Below are positions 8,083-24,269 of a DNA stretch of 28,896 nt, piece by piece. The number at the start of each line of letters is the position of its first letter. The stretch's first letter is position 1. The stretch comes from Kipferlia bialata (lineage: Eukaryota; Fornicata), in the NCBI GenBank assembly GCA_003568945.1, contig BDIP01000021.1, forward strand, positions 16,295-45,190, written 5' to 3'. The notes under the pieces were generated by a model, which saw only the letters and a list, made by a program, of their open reading frames with translations, did not search any database and was not told the DNA's origin. The translations under genes were made by a program, and so were the position numbers.

Positions 8083-10971
8083 ATGTCTGGGACAGCACTC
8101 TCTTCTGGCACCTTGAGACGCATGTCGGAGAAGGTGAAGCAGCTGGACTGGATGGAAGGTATGCCTGGTGCAATGGGTTCATGTGGGGTGGATTCAGCTG
8201 TGTGAGTCAATCTAGCAGTATCGGTACCATATCTTTCACTGCTAGTACAGTGTCATTTATAGCTATACCCCGAGAGTGTGTTGTGTGTTGAGGTGTTATC
8301 TGGGTAGGAACCCTCCCGCTGACCTCAGGGGAGACCCCCGAGGGGGTTCCCGCCGAAGTCCTGGCCCGGTTCGCCAGCATGAGTAAGACGGACGGTGCCG
8401 ACGGGGAGGTGCTGGCCCTGTGTGCCCAGCAGGGGCTGGTGTCGTTCGAGACACTGTCTGGGGACAGCGTGGGCATTGCCTCTGCCTCCACGAGGGTAAG
8501 GCCCCAGAAGGCCCCCTCGCAGAAGAAGGCCAAGAAGTCGAAGGCCGACAAGAAGATGGAGGCAGAGAAGGCAGCCGCTGCCATCGAGAGCGCCAAGGCA
8601 GCGGCCCTGGACAGTGAGTGGGCCAAGATGGGGCTCAACATGGAGCTGGCAGCAGGGGTGATCCACAGTGGGTTTCCGTCTCCCTTTGCCATTCAGACCA
8701 GGGCCATTCCCTCTGCCATTGAGGGCAACCACACGCTGATCGAGGCAGAGACAGGGTCCGGGAAGACGCTGGCCTTTGTGCTGCCTGTGATCCACTCGTG
8801 GGTCGCCAGGAGGGAGGTGGGTTATCTCTGTATCGTGACAGTACCACTAATGAATGAATCTTTCTCTTCTCTATCCACCCCTATCCTTATCTGGCTCACC
8901 AATAGCTTGAGACCGCTAGGGGCGTTGCCCAAGGGACCGCCCCCGCAGATATCGAGCATGACCACTCCATGTATGCCCTGATGGTGGCACCCACAAGGTA
9001 CGGGCCCAGTGTCTGGATTGTGATACATGCTGAGTCAACTCTGATATCGTATGTTCACACTGGAAATAGTGCCAGATATACGTTTTGTAAAGAGTTTATA
9101 TAGAGCTCTTTCCTCTTGATGGAGTGTCCAAGTTTGTACGAGTATTCACATACCTGTAAGTATTGAATATACCGCGTAGTTTGGCCCTTCCCTGATACCA
9201 GGGAGCTGGCCCTCCAGATTGCCTCAGTGGCCACCTCCTGCGGCAGGATGGTGGGGTGCCGGGTGGCCTGTCTGGTGGGAGGCCTGGCTGTGCAGAAGCA
9301 GACACGCCAGCTGGACCACAACCCAGCCATTGTGGTATGCACCCCAGGCAGACTGCTGCAGTTCCTGGAGGACACCCCTCACACACACCTGCTGGTGGGA
9401 ATGAGGACAGTCAGGTATACACGTGTATACGTGTGTATACATGAATATCCAGAGACAAAGAGTGTATGAGAGTATGAGTATAGTGAATTGTAGGTGATGC
9501 ATGTCTGCTGTCTCTGTGAGTGTGTCTCTGACCATAGGTGGCTTGTGCTGGACGAGGCAGACAAGATGCTGGAGAAGGGCAGGTTTGGCGGCCTTGTGCA
9601 GGCGCTGAAGAAGATGGACGAGGCGTCAGTCCACCCCCAGCTCATCATTGCCTCTGCCACCCTGTCTCCCCCAGACAACCACAGGGACAGGAGCCTCAAG
9701 GTGCGGTGGGGTGTGTATGTACAAGTATCGATATGTCCCTCCCCCTCTCACCTCAGATACCTCAGAAGGGTATCATGGCAGACTGTGTAAGGGCCATCAA
9801 GAATGAGTACCAGGGAGGGGAGATCCACGGGCGGCCTGTGCGGTCTCTGATGGGGTCTGCCTCTGTCCAGACCCCCTCTGCGCTGGTGGAGAGGTGGGCC
9901 CGGTGCTCGTCCTTCGAGGACAAGGGTGCCAGGGCCCTGTACCTCCTCATCACCAGGGAGGTCAAGACCCTGGTGTTTGTGGACAGCATCAGGCTGGCCA
10001 AGTCGTTTGTGGGCATGCTGCAGCTGCTGTCGATGCCTGCCTGGAGCGTGCATGCCTCCATGCCCCAGAGGCAGAGGCTCAAGAACATGGACAGGCTCCG
10101 CAGTGTGGAGGGGTGCATCATAGTCTGCACAGACGTGGCAGCCAGAGGCCTGGACGTGCCCTCTGTCGACATGGTTGTGCACCTGTGTGCCCCTGTGTCC
10201 CCCGAGGTCTATGTCCACAGGGCAGGAAGGGCGGGCAGGGCAGGACGGCCAGGCCTCAGCGTGGCCCTGGTGGCCCCCAGGGACGAGGGCGCCTATGCCT
10301 CTGCCCGTGCACTGCTGGGTGCAGAGGAGACGGCGTCCTACAGCGGATACGACTCGATGCCCTTCCGCACTGGGTCTCTGAACCTGATGAGGAACGTGTA
10401 TGCCCAGGCCACCCTGCTGGAGAGAAGGGAGGCAGCCCTGAGGGAGAGCTGCAGGGACATCAGCACCAACGCCAGGATGCTGCTGGAGGCTGGGCTAGGG
10501 GAGCAGGAGGAGCTGACGGAGGAGCAGAAGGAGAGGGAGAGAGACAGGCACACGGAGGTGGACATCATCCGATCCGACCTCCGCAAGATGCTCAAGACTG
10601 ACATCACGGCAAGGACGGTGGCCGAGGCCCTGGCGCTCAAGAACAACACCGACGCCTCCCTGGACATAGTGCTGAGGGAGAGCCCCAGGAAGGTGGACGT
10701 GGCCCGGGGTGCCAAGGCAAAGGCAAAGGCAAAGGCAAAGGCCCTGCGGCGGCAGAGGTGGCAGGAGGAGAGGGCGGCTGAGGAGGAGGCCGAGATGGAC
10801 GCAGCAGATGCCGCCATGGAGGAGGGTGAGGAGGGGGACGCAGAGGTAGAGGAGGCCGAGGCTGAGCCTGTGGCCGTTCCTGCACCCAAGCCCAAGAGGC
10901 GGCCCGTGCCTGTGTCGCGCCTCAATGCCACAGCCCTGGTCAAGGGCATGATGCGCAAGACAAGGAAGTGA
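8083..10971 (+). CDS. DDX24: DEAD-box RNA helicase, Mak5/DDX24 type
   Basis: Six exons: 8083-8158, 8329-8816, 8906-8997, 9202-9414, 9538-9700, 9757-10971; 748 aa. Mak5/DDX24 acts in 60S ribosomal subunit assembly in the nucleolus. Motifs in order: Q-motif region PSPFAIQ (about 142-148), Walker A AETGSGKT (165-172), PTRELA across the exon 3/4 junction (about 217), TPGR, LDEADKML (about 294-301), SAT (about 334), TDVAARGLD (about 469-477), HRAGRAGR (498-505). The region after the core (SLNLMRNVYAQATLLERREA and onward) matches the DDX24-specific C-terminal extension. A Lys/Ala-rich N segment and an AKAKAKAKA plus Glu-rich tail ending in basic MMRKTRK suit a nucleolar protein. Start uncertain: ATG 8083 or 8122. 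It lies 101 bp from the VTA1 start, divergent. Confidence 0.88.
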
Positions 10972-11324
10972 GGGACACAAGGTTGTGGACTCGATTTTTT
11001 AGGGTTTGATATTGTTATTATTCGTATTTGTGACTCTGGTAAGTTGATTACTATCAATAGAGTGTGTATGGCTGTGTATCAATGTTCCTGAATCTGACTT
11101 GGTGGAGTGGGCCCCAACTTCATACTGTACATGTCTTATTATCCTACCTATCTGGGTCTGTGACTGATACTGATTCACTGTTGTTTGTTATTATTGAAGT
11201 TCCTTGTCACTCACAAGTTGTCACTGACTGGGTTACCAGAACTTCTGAGTCAAACACTCAGATTGAAGAAGGGGTTCTTCTCCAAGCTTCTCAGGAGAGC
11301 ATTCCTCCTTCTCATCGCTGACTC
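10972..11324. other. intergenic region
   Basis: Holds the 3' end of the helicase gene (a T6 run at 10995-11000) and the promoter of the bromodomain gene, both on the plus strand. An 85-codon frame at 11064-11321 has atypical codon use and no splice link to the next gene, so I do not call it. Nothing else recognised. Confidence 0.55.
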
Positions 11325-12431
11325 ATGACTGATGTATCAGCGGGTCTGACTCCACGAGAGTTGTTGCTCGTGTTCTCTTTAGCCAAGCGTGTTGGGGAGA
11401 CCACTCCGGAAGGGGATGTGGCCCACGCCCTGATGCGGCTGATCCAGACCCTGTCCTACAACAGCCCCTCCCAGTACAGCAGGGTGCAGTCCCTCTCGGC
11501 CCCTGACCTGGCTGCTCTGGTGGCCAGGCCCCAGGGGCTGAGGCAGAAGTACACCACGTATATCAGCCGCCGTGCCAGTGTGGCGAAGGGTGCCCTGCGG
11601 GTGTCACTGCTGAGGGAGATTGCACAGCTCAGGAAGGGGGTCGATCACTCATCACTCCAGGAGGACGGGGAGAGTGTATTGGAATCATGTGAGGGGGGTG
11701 CACCGGTTGAATCGTTGCGAGAGGTACCAGATCATAAGTCACATCAGTCCATGCCAGACATTGTAGATGCAAGCACTGAGGACCCCCGAGGTCCCACTGA
11801 GATCCACCCTCCCTCGCCTAGTAGGGTAGCCCCAGCCGGTGGCGTGGCCTCTCCTGTCCCTGTGACTGAGGGTGATGCCGCGATCCTTCCCCCTGCCCCA
11901 GCCCAGGATGACTATCTCAGTGGAATGGACGAGGCCAGTGCTCCAGAGTCCCCAGACACCCCTCCCCTCTCCCTCGCAAGGGGTCCCTGCCACGCCCCCT
12001 TCTTGCACGCAGCAGAGGCAGACTCTATCATCCGGCACAAGTGGGGGGCATCTTTGGCTCAGCTCTTGTCGCCTGTGTTGGATACCCTAATGGAGTCCCC
12101 CTACTCCGCTCTCTTTAGATCAGGCGATCCCCCGCTAGATAGTGCCGCGTACCGAAGTGTAGTGCGGCGCCCCATGCATCTGGAGAAGGTGAGGTCGGGT
12201 CTGGACAAGTACGCTAGCAGTCGCCATGTGATGCGAGACCTGCTGCAGATAGCGGCCAATGCCATGTACTACAACGAGGCCATGTCCTGGGACGTGCACT
12301 CAGACGCCCTGCACTTCAGACAGGAGTGCATCCTGGCCTTCGAGGCATTCTGGCAGGGCGTGGTGGACGGGACAGTGCTGCCAAAGGCGTCCAAGACAAC
12401 AAGGCGCCCCACGAGGAGGTGCCGGCGCTGA
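11325..12431 (+). CDS. bromodomain protein, possibly BRD8-like
   Basis: Intronless, 368 aa. Bromodomains read acetyl-lysine on histones. Residues about 230-345 show the fold: a helix with KWGASLAQLLSPVLDTL, the ZA loop (SPYSALF...YRSVVRRPMHLEKVRSGL), then ANAMYYNE with the acetyl-lysine-binding Asn at about residue 317, and a last helix LHFRQECILAFEAFW. The N-terminal 110 residues (TPRELLLVFSLAKRVGETTP...) look like a small helical domain, loosely recalling the SANT-like N terminus of NuA4 subunit BRD8, followed by a Pro/Ser-rich linker of about 110 residues. The C terminus is very basic (TTRRPTRRCRR). The bromodomain call is firm; assignment to NuA4 is a guess. The gene converges on enolase with 145 bp between stops. 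Confidence 0.8.
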   Translation: MTDVSAGLTPRELLLVFSLAKRVGETTPEGDVAHALMRLIQTLSYNSPSQYSRVQSLSAPDLAALVARPQGLRQKYTTYISRRASVAKGALRVSLLREIAQLRKGVDHSSLQEDGESVLESCEGGAPVESLREVPDHKSHQSMPDIVDASTEDPRGPTEIHPPSPSRVAPAGGVASPVPVTEGDAAILPPAPAQDDYLSGMDEASAPESPDTPPLSLARGPCHAPFLHAAEADSIIRHKWGASLAQLLSPVLDTLMESPYSALFRSGDPPLDSAAYRSVVRRPMHLEKVRSGLDKYASSRHVMRDLLQIAANAMYYNEAMSWDVHSDALHFRQECILAFEAFWQGVVDGTVLPKASKTTRRPTRRCRR

Positions 12432-12576
12432 ATAGATACCCATTAATGCACATGATTATTGTATGTTGTTCCATATAGAGACACAAGGCTGGTACATAAC
12501 CAATGTTAAACTACAAGCAATAAGGCATCTCACTCAATAATTGGGGTCAAAGTGTCTCTATTACTAGTACACTAAT

Positions 12577-14141
12577 TTAGGCGGTCCAGGAGTCAAATCC
12601 GAAGGGCATGCCGGTCTCCTCCTCAATGCGGAGCATCTGGTTGAGCTTGGCAGTCCTCTCAGACCTGCAGGGGGCGCCGGTCTTGATCTGGCCAGTGCCA
12701 AGGCCGCACACAAGGTCGGCGATGAACACGTCCTCGGTCTCTCCGGACCTGTGGGAAACCATGACGGACCAGTCGTCGGACATGGCGAGGAGGGTGGCCT
12801 CGATGGCGCCGGTGACGGTACCGACCTGGTTCACCTTGAGGAGGAGGGAGTTGCAGGCCTTCTTGTTGATGGCGTCCTGGACGCGCTCAGCCTGGGACAC
12901 GGTAAGGTCGTCTCCAACGATCTGGGTGGGGAGGCCAGCGGCCTTGACCTTGGCAAGGAGCACAGCGAAGGACTCGAAGTCGTTCTCGTCGAATGGGTCC
13001 TCGATGGAGATGATGGGGAACTCGCGGCACCACTCCATGTACATGTCAGCCATCTCGGCTCCAGAGATCCAGTTGGCCTCCTCGCCCTTGAAGTTGAGGT
13101 TGTACATCTTGGTCTCCTTGTTGTAGAACTCAGAGGCGGCGGTGTCCATGCAGATACCGACCTTGCCCTCGTATCCGGCGACCTTGACGGCCTCCATGAT
13201 GACCTCGAGGGGGGCACGGGGGTTGTTGATGGGGGGGGCAAAGCCACCCTCGTCACCGACAGAGGTGGAGCCGATTCCGTAGGCCTTCTTGAGGATGGAC
13301 TTGAGGTGGTGGTACACCTCAGAGCCCATGCGCATGGCCTCAGCGAAGTCCTTGGCACCGAAGGGAGCAATCATGTACTCCTGGGGGGCGAGGGCGTTAC
13401 CGGCGTGCTTGCCTCCGTTGATGATGTTCATGCAGGGCACGGGGGTGCGCATGACGTCAGTGCGGCCAGAGAGGGCACCGAGGTGGGCGTAGAGGGGCTT
13501 GCCGAGGGCAGCGGCTCCAGCCCTGGCGACGGCCATGGAGATGGGGAGGGCGGCGTTGGCACCGTAGTTGGAGAAGTGGGGGGTTCCGTCGGTCTCAAGG
13601 AGCTTGGCGTCGATAGCCTTCTGGTCGGTCACGTCCATGCCCATAACAGCGGGTCCGAAGACCTCCTCGATGTTCTTGATGGCCTTGAACACGGACTTTC
13701 CGTGCCACTGGGAGGTTCCGTCACGGAGCTCGAGGGCCTCGTGCTCTCCAGTGGAGGCACCAGAGGGGCAAGCAGCGCGGAACATGCCATCCTTGGTGGT
13801 GATGTCCACCTCAGTGGTGGGGTTTCCACGGGAGTCGTAGATCTGACGGGCCTTGATGGCTGAGGTGAGTCGGTGAAACTGTAGACGATACCAAAGAGAA
13901 AGTGGTAACCAATGGGAAGATCAAAGGTGAAAAAGTAGTTTAAATGACGGAATGTGGACACAGGACGACTAGAGTACGAAATATATAGCCACACTGTAAC
14001 GGTAGTAGAAGGAAATATCAACAAACTCGAACTCGGTACTACGCAGTAGAATCCGACTATATCATAGATCTACTACATGTCACTGTATATATATGAGGCT
14101 GTCTATGAGGTTGAAGTAGCCGTACACTGGATGGTGCTCAT
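12577..14141 (-). CDS. ENO: enolase (phosphopyruvate hydratase)
   Basis: Two exons: 14141-14126 (16 nt) and 13859-12577; 432 aa, the normal length. It interconverts 2-phosphoglycerate and phosphoenolpyruvate in glycolysis. The tiny first exon gives MSTIQ and joins to [15 protein letters not shown], the conserved enolase start. Active-site segments are intact: [87 protein letters not shown], and GQIKTGAPCRSER near the C terminus. Coding bias is strong (CTC/GTC/AAG/GAG), as for a highly expressed gene, and makes a long antisense shadow frame. The 266-nt intron ends CTCACCTCAG. No other ATG between exon 2 and 14141 gives a usable start. A truncated second copy of this 5' end lies at 23297-23778. 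Confidence 0.96.
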
Positions 14142-14144
14142 TGA

Positions 14145-14195
14145 TGGGTGCAAAGAGAGGACTTGATTGGTTTTCGTCGACACTTGATTGGCATA
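14145..14195 (-). promoter_or_regulatory. enolase upstream element with paired CCAATCAAGT
   Basis: Just upstream of the enolase ATG the minus strand carries CCAATCAAGT twice (14170-14161 and 14191-14182), 21 bp apart, about two helical turns. The same pair at the same spacing sits before the truncated enolase copy (23806-23797 and 23827-23818), while flanking and intron sequence have diverged. Conservation of spacing points to a promoter element. It resembles a CCAAT box, but no factor can be named. Confidence 0.5.
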
Positions 14196-14434
14196 TCTGT
14201 TTTAAGAATAACTGTTTGTCCTTCTGGCCCAAATGGATTAAAGTAGCGCATAAGTTCAATTCTCCAGAGAGTGTCCGACTTGGCTCCAGAGGGTCTAGGC
14301 GTGATCGCACAAACTTTAAGCCGCAAACCACTCTATTCGCTGCCAAACCCATTATGAAAGTCACCTCTGTCTTTATGGATATCTCAGGGCAACGGTGATT
14401 GTTAGTGTGACTGGAGTCCCGTTCTCAGCCTGTT

Positions 14435-21346
<6,912 letters not shown>

Positions 21347-21480
21347 ATCACATATAGATCCCATATAGATCACATTAGTTATTGGTTTTTCGACTTGTAT
21401 GTCCAATATCCAATGCACTCTGTATGTAACCAGGTCCAAAACAGTCCATTCTCAGTAACCTCTCTCCATATGGAATTCCT

Positions 21481-22868
21481 CTATCCACCATGGGACACAT
21501 AGCCAAGGCTTCCGCCTGCCTCCAACCCAAATGACCTCGACGCTCCCTTGACACACACCATGCACACACGGGCACCAAGCTCCATCTCGGCCAGGGGGTC
21601 TGTCCCACTGAGACTGACATCTATGTCATCTGGAGCATCACCCTCTGTTACAACCTCCATGTGACCCTGACAAGTAGTATTACTGGAGGGTACACTCTCT
21701 GACACATGGGGGGTGCCAACTGAGACTGCACTAAGACAAGTGTGGCCATGAGTTATGGCTTCATGGATAGCTGTCAAGGCTGGGTCGCTATGCTGTCCCA
21801 TGTCTGTTCCCCCCTGCATCAGGGATAGAGCAGACCCAAGGGCACCCCTCGCTACATACTGACCACTCTTCAGTTGGGCTAGACCCACACTTACACAGTC
21901 CCCATCATATTCATCCGTATCAATACTCCTCTGATGTGCGTCATTAGTCTTAGCATCCGCAGTATTGGTACTCTTACTGTCCACAGAGGAGTGCTGTCCC
22001 CCGGGTCTGATGCATATGTGATGTTGGGCATGCACAGAGTATGAGTGCCCATGCCCACTTAGGAAGGGGGTGGTATAGAATACGGTGACTGAGTCTGACT
22101 CCTGCACCCACCCCTTGGGTATGTGACCCTGCACCACCTGTACCCGGGGGTGTGGCCTGGGGTGTGGCCTGGGTGTCCCCTCGGATACAGAGAAGGAGAG
22201 AGTGGCGGTGGGGTTGAGGGAGGAGTGATACACCCTAGCCAATCCGGGCCCAGACGGGAATAGATGTGAACCCTCCACACTCTCTCCATTATGAGTGAGG
22301 CCTAGTATCTGGGCCCACCTCCTACTAATACTTCCTGAAACTGACACTTCAGGGAGATGAGTGGTCTCCGCTGTCCGGTATATAGACCTGTCCCGTGCCA
22401 CCACACTAACAGACCCCCCAGCCAGTATGTACCCCTTGATGCACTCCCAGGCCACAGTGTCCATACTACAGGGACTAAGGAGGCATATCTGTGCTGAGAG
22501 GTATCACTTTCGGTGGAGTGGGGGGGGGGGGGGCAGATATACTCTTCTGATATTGTTTGGTACACCATATACACACAAGTATGTATTCATATACACCAAC
22601 CTCCAGTTCACAGCTGCTCACCAGTGCTTGGGCAGCTGTCCCCCACAACCTGGTAGTATAAGAACATAATATGAGATTGTATGTTGTGGCTTACCTTTGG
22701 GGACATACAGACGTATATAATACAATGGGAATATATGTGACCACAGGAAATTGGGTGAAACAAATATGGTGGGGAGAAAGACACAAACACTGTTTACAAT
22801 CATGTCCTAAACTTGCTCTCCACGTACGAAACCTGGCGCAAATGACGGCTATCAACGGGTGTTTGCAT
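21481..22868 (-). CDS. orphan protein, multi-exon, 5' end uncertain
   Basis: Firm part: last exon 22488-21481 (335 residues plus stop) and the exon before it, 22649-22601 (49 nt). Across this junction the reading is AAQALVSSCELE joined to ICLLSPCSMDTVAWECIKGY, clearly coding-like. A further upstream exon ending at 22695 gives VVTYIPIVLYTSVCPQR in matching phase. The first exon is unresolved; ATG 22868 (MQTPVDSRHLRQ) is one candidate. The first 70 residues look like a folded alpha/beta domain (hydrophobic strand, helix, then ILAGGSVSVVARD). The rest is Ser/Thr/His-rich and probably loosely folded. I could not place it in a family. The intron 22600-22489 carries a 14-nt poly-G run on the plus strand. 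It converges on HFM1 with 134 bp between the stops. Confidence 0.6.
22520..22533. repeat. poly-G tract, 14 nt, inside an intron
   Basis: Fourteen G (C on the sense strand) in the intron of the minus-strand orphan gene, about 30 nt upstream of its acceptor at 22489. It repeats the pattern of C-runs placed near intron 3' ends. Confidence 0.85.
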
Positions 22869-23296
22869 TGTCAGTAAAGAGAATAGAAGGAGAGTGGGGA
22901 ATTAGATTTCTGAAATTGTCATTGGAATAGCTCATTGTCTCTTTCGTGTAGTCTCTGCTTCTTGTTTTTACCTAGTGACTCAAGAGGCATTTCTGGTATC
23001 TATATACATCGAGTCGTCGAAGGAGTACCACTGACCTGTCACTTGGCTAACAATGTCAGAGCTAGTGTTAGTAGTATTCATTCAGTCTAGGGCATACACT
23101 CTAAGCTAATTGGCCAGTTGTTACTGGCCCGGAGCCAGTGGTTCCATCTCTTACTTAAGCACGGTATATATCTCATCACGAAGTCATTGACTTTGTCATA
23201 TTACGACCCTTAGCCACTTTGTCTCCATATCCTAAGCGACGCTGCAAGTTGTTTCTGCATCCTCAGACATGGACGATATAGTTGGCCTTGAGCGTC
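22869..23296. other. intergenic region
   Basis: AT-richer sequence between the orphan gene and the enolase fragment. A short plus-strand frame from ATG 23269 ([20 protein letters not shown]) runs 47 codons, but its second half is antisense to the enolase fragment, so it is not called. No repeats or RNA genes recognised. Confidence 0.5.
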
Positions 23297-23778
23297 TCAA
23301 GTACAGATATCCGACACGAATCCAACAAGCTCCCAATAGGGTTCCATCAGAGCTTGTCGGAGCTCTAGGGCCTCATGCTCTACAGTGGAGTCACCAGAGG
23401 GGCAAGCAGCACGGAACATGCCATCCTTGGTGGTGATGTCCACGTCGGTGGTGGGTTTTCCACGGGAGTCGTAGATCTGACGGGCCTTGATAGCTGAGGT
23501 GAGCTGGAACTGTAGACGGAGTCGATGAATTAATTGGAAAATGAGTTACGAGTGGTTGAAAAAGGAATCGCACAGGAATCAACCGCACAGTGGTCAGAAT
23601 AACATAATTATGCTGACAAAGGAAGATTATGTATGTGCTGGGGAACGTAAAGAGTGACTTGTAATCGCTTCTTCACTCGCTCCCTATATGTTTAGTCATT
23701 ACATTACTGCGTCATCCAGGGTCTGTTAGAGTCTGTCATAGTCTACATATCACTAGTCTTACCGATGATTGTAGACAT
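23297..23778 (-). pseudogene. truncated second enolase copy (5' end only)
   Basis: Contains exon 1 (23778-23763, MSTII), an intron 23762-23494 of 269 nt ending CTCACCTCAG, and about 136 nt of exon 2 matching the full enolase at 13859-13724 without gaps and with roughly 10 differences (about 93% identical by eye). Homology stops near 23358, after ALELR. The frame then runs on through 19 unrelated residues to TGA at 23299-23297, leaving an intact 70-aa frame. All of the TIM barrel and the catalytic residues beyond the first loop are missing, so it cannot be an enolase. Exon 1 uses TCT for Ser where the full gene uses AGC, and the introns are diverged though nearly equal in length. This points to an old paralogue that was later truncated, with exon 2 perhaps converted. 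Confidence 0.85.
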
Positions 23779-23780
23779 AT

Positions 23781-23831
23781 TGGGTGCAAAGAGAGGACTT
23801 GATTGGTTTTCTTTGAGACTTGATTGGCGTA
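23781..23831 (-). promoter_or_regulatory. copy of the enolase upstream element
   Basis: Aligns to 14145-14195 with the paired CCAATCAAGT motifs at identical 21-bp spacing (23806-23797, 23827-23818) and the same stretch leading to the ATG. The truncated copy therefore kept its promoter-proximal region and may still be transcribed. Confidence 0.5.
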
Positions 23832-24269
23832 TCTGTTTCGTGGATACAACTCGACTGGTGCGTGATGTGGGACTGTCGTAAACTGGAATATGCAATATAC
23901 AGATACAGAGATTTTGAGTTCAGACTCACAGAGGTTGACGACATTTCGACCGTGTAGTATTTGTTGGTCGGCACTGCCAGTCGGAGGAAGTCAAGACGAA
24001 GGCTCAAACCTCGGTTGTCGACGTACGGAAGCCACAAGAGACTGTTCAGTGTTATACACCGGCATTGCTTATTCATAAAATGTGGACGAGACAAGAGCGT
24101 AACTGACACTTGACCGGAACATAGGTAAAACCTTCTATTGAATCACGACTTATATGCTACAAATACAAATACACCGACAACAAAGTATGTTGAACAAACG
24201 CAGAATATACCAATCACCATGCACTCCTGTAACAGGTGCATCGTGATTATACACCGTATCCATGAGGCA
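23832..24269. other. intergenic region
   Basis: Upstream side of the truncated enolase copy and 3' side of the coiled-coil orphan gene. A 116-codon minus-strand frame (24109-23759) runs through the enolase promoter copy and is taken as chance. Nothing else recognised. Confidence 0.5.

Noticed and set aside
7860-8291. 143-codon plus-strand frame over the VTA1/DDX24 promoter
   Set aside because: It overlaps VTA1 exon 1 in antisense and DDX24 exon 1 in another frame; no conserved content.
12751-13863. 370-codon open frame antisense to enolase
   Set aside because: It is the shadow of a strongly biased gene: composition is almost only Gly, Val, Leu, Asp and Glu, and the sense strand is an unmistakable enolase.
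23759-24109. 116-codon minus-strand frame upstream of the enolase fragment
   Set aside because: It runs through the conserved promoter element; the equivalent stretch before the true enolase also yields a chance frame, so it is not coding.
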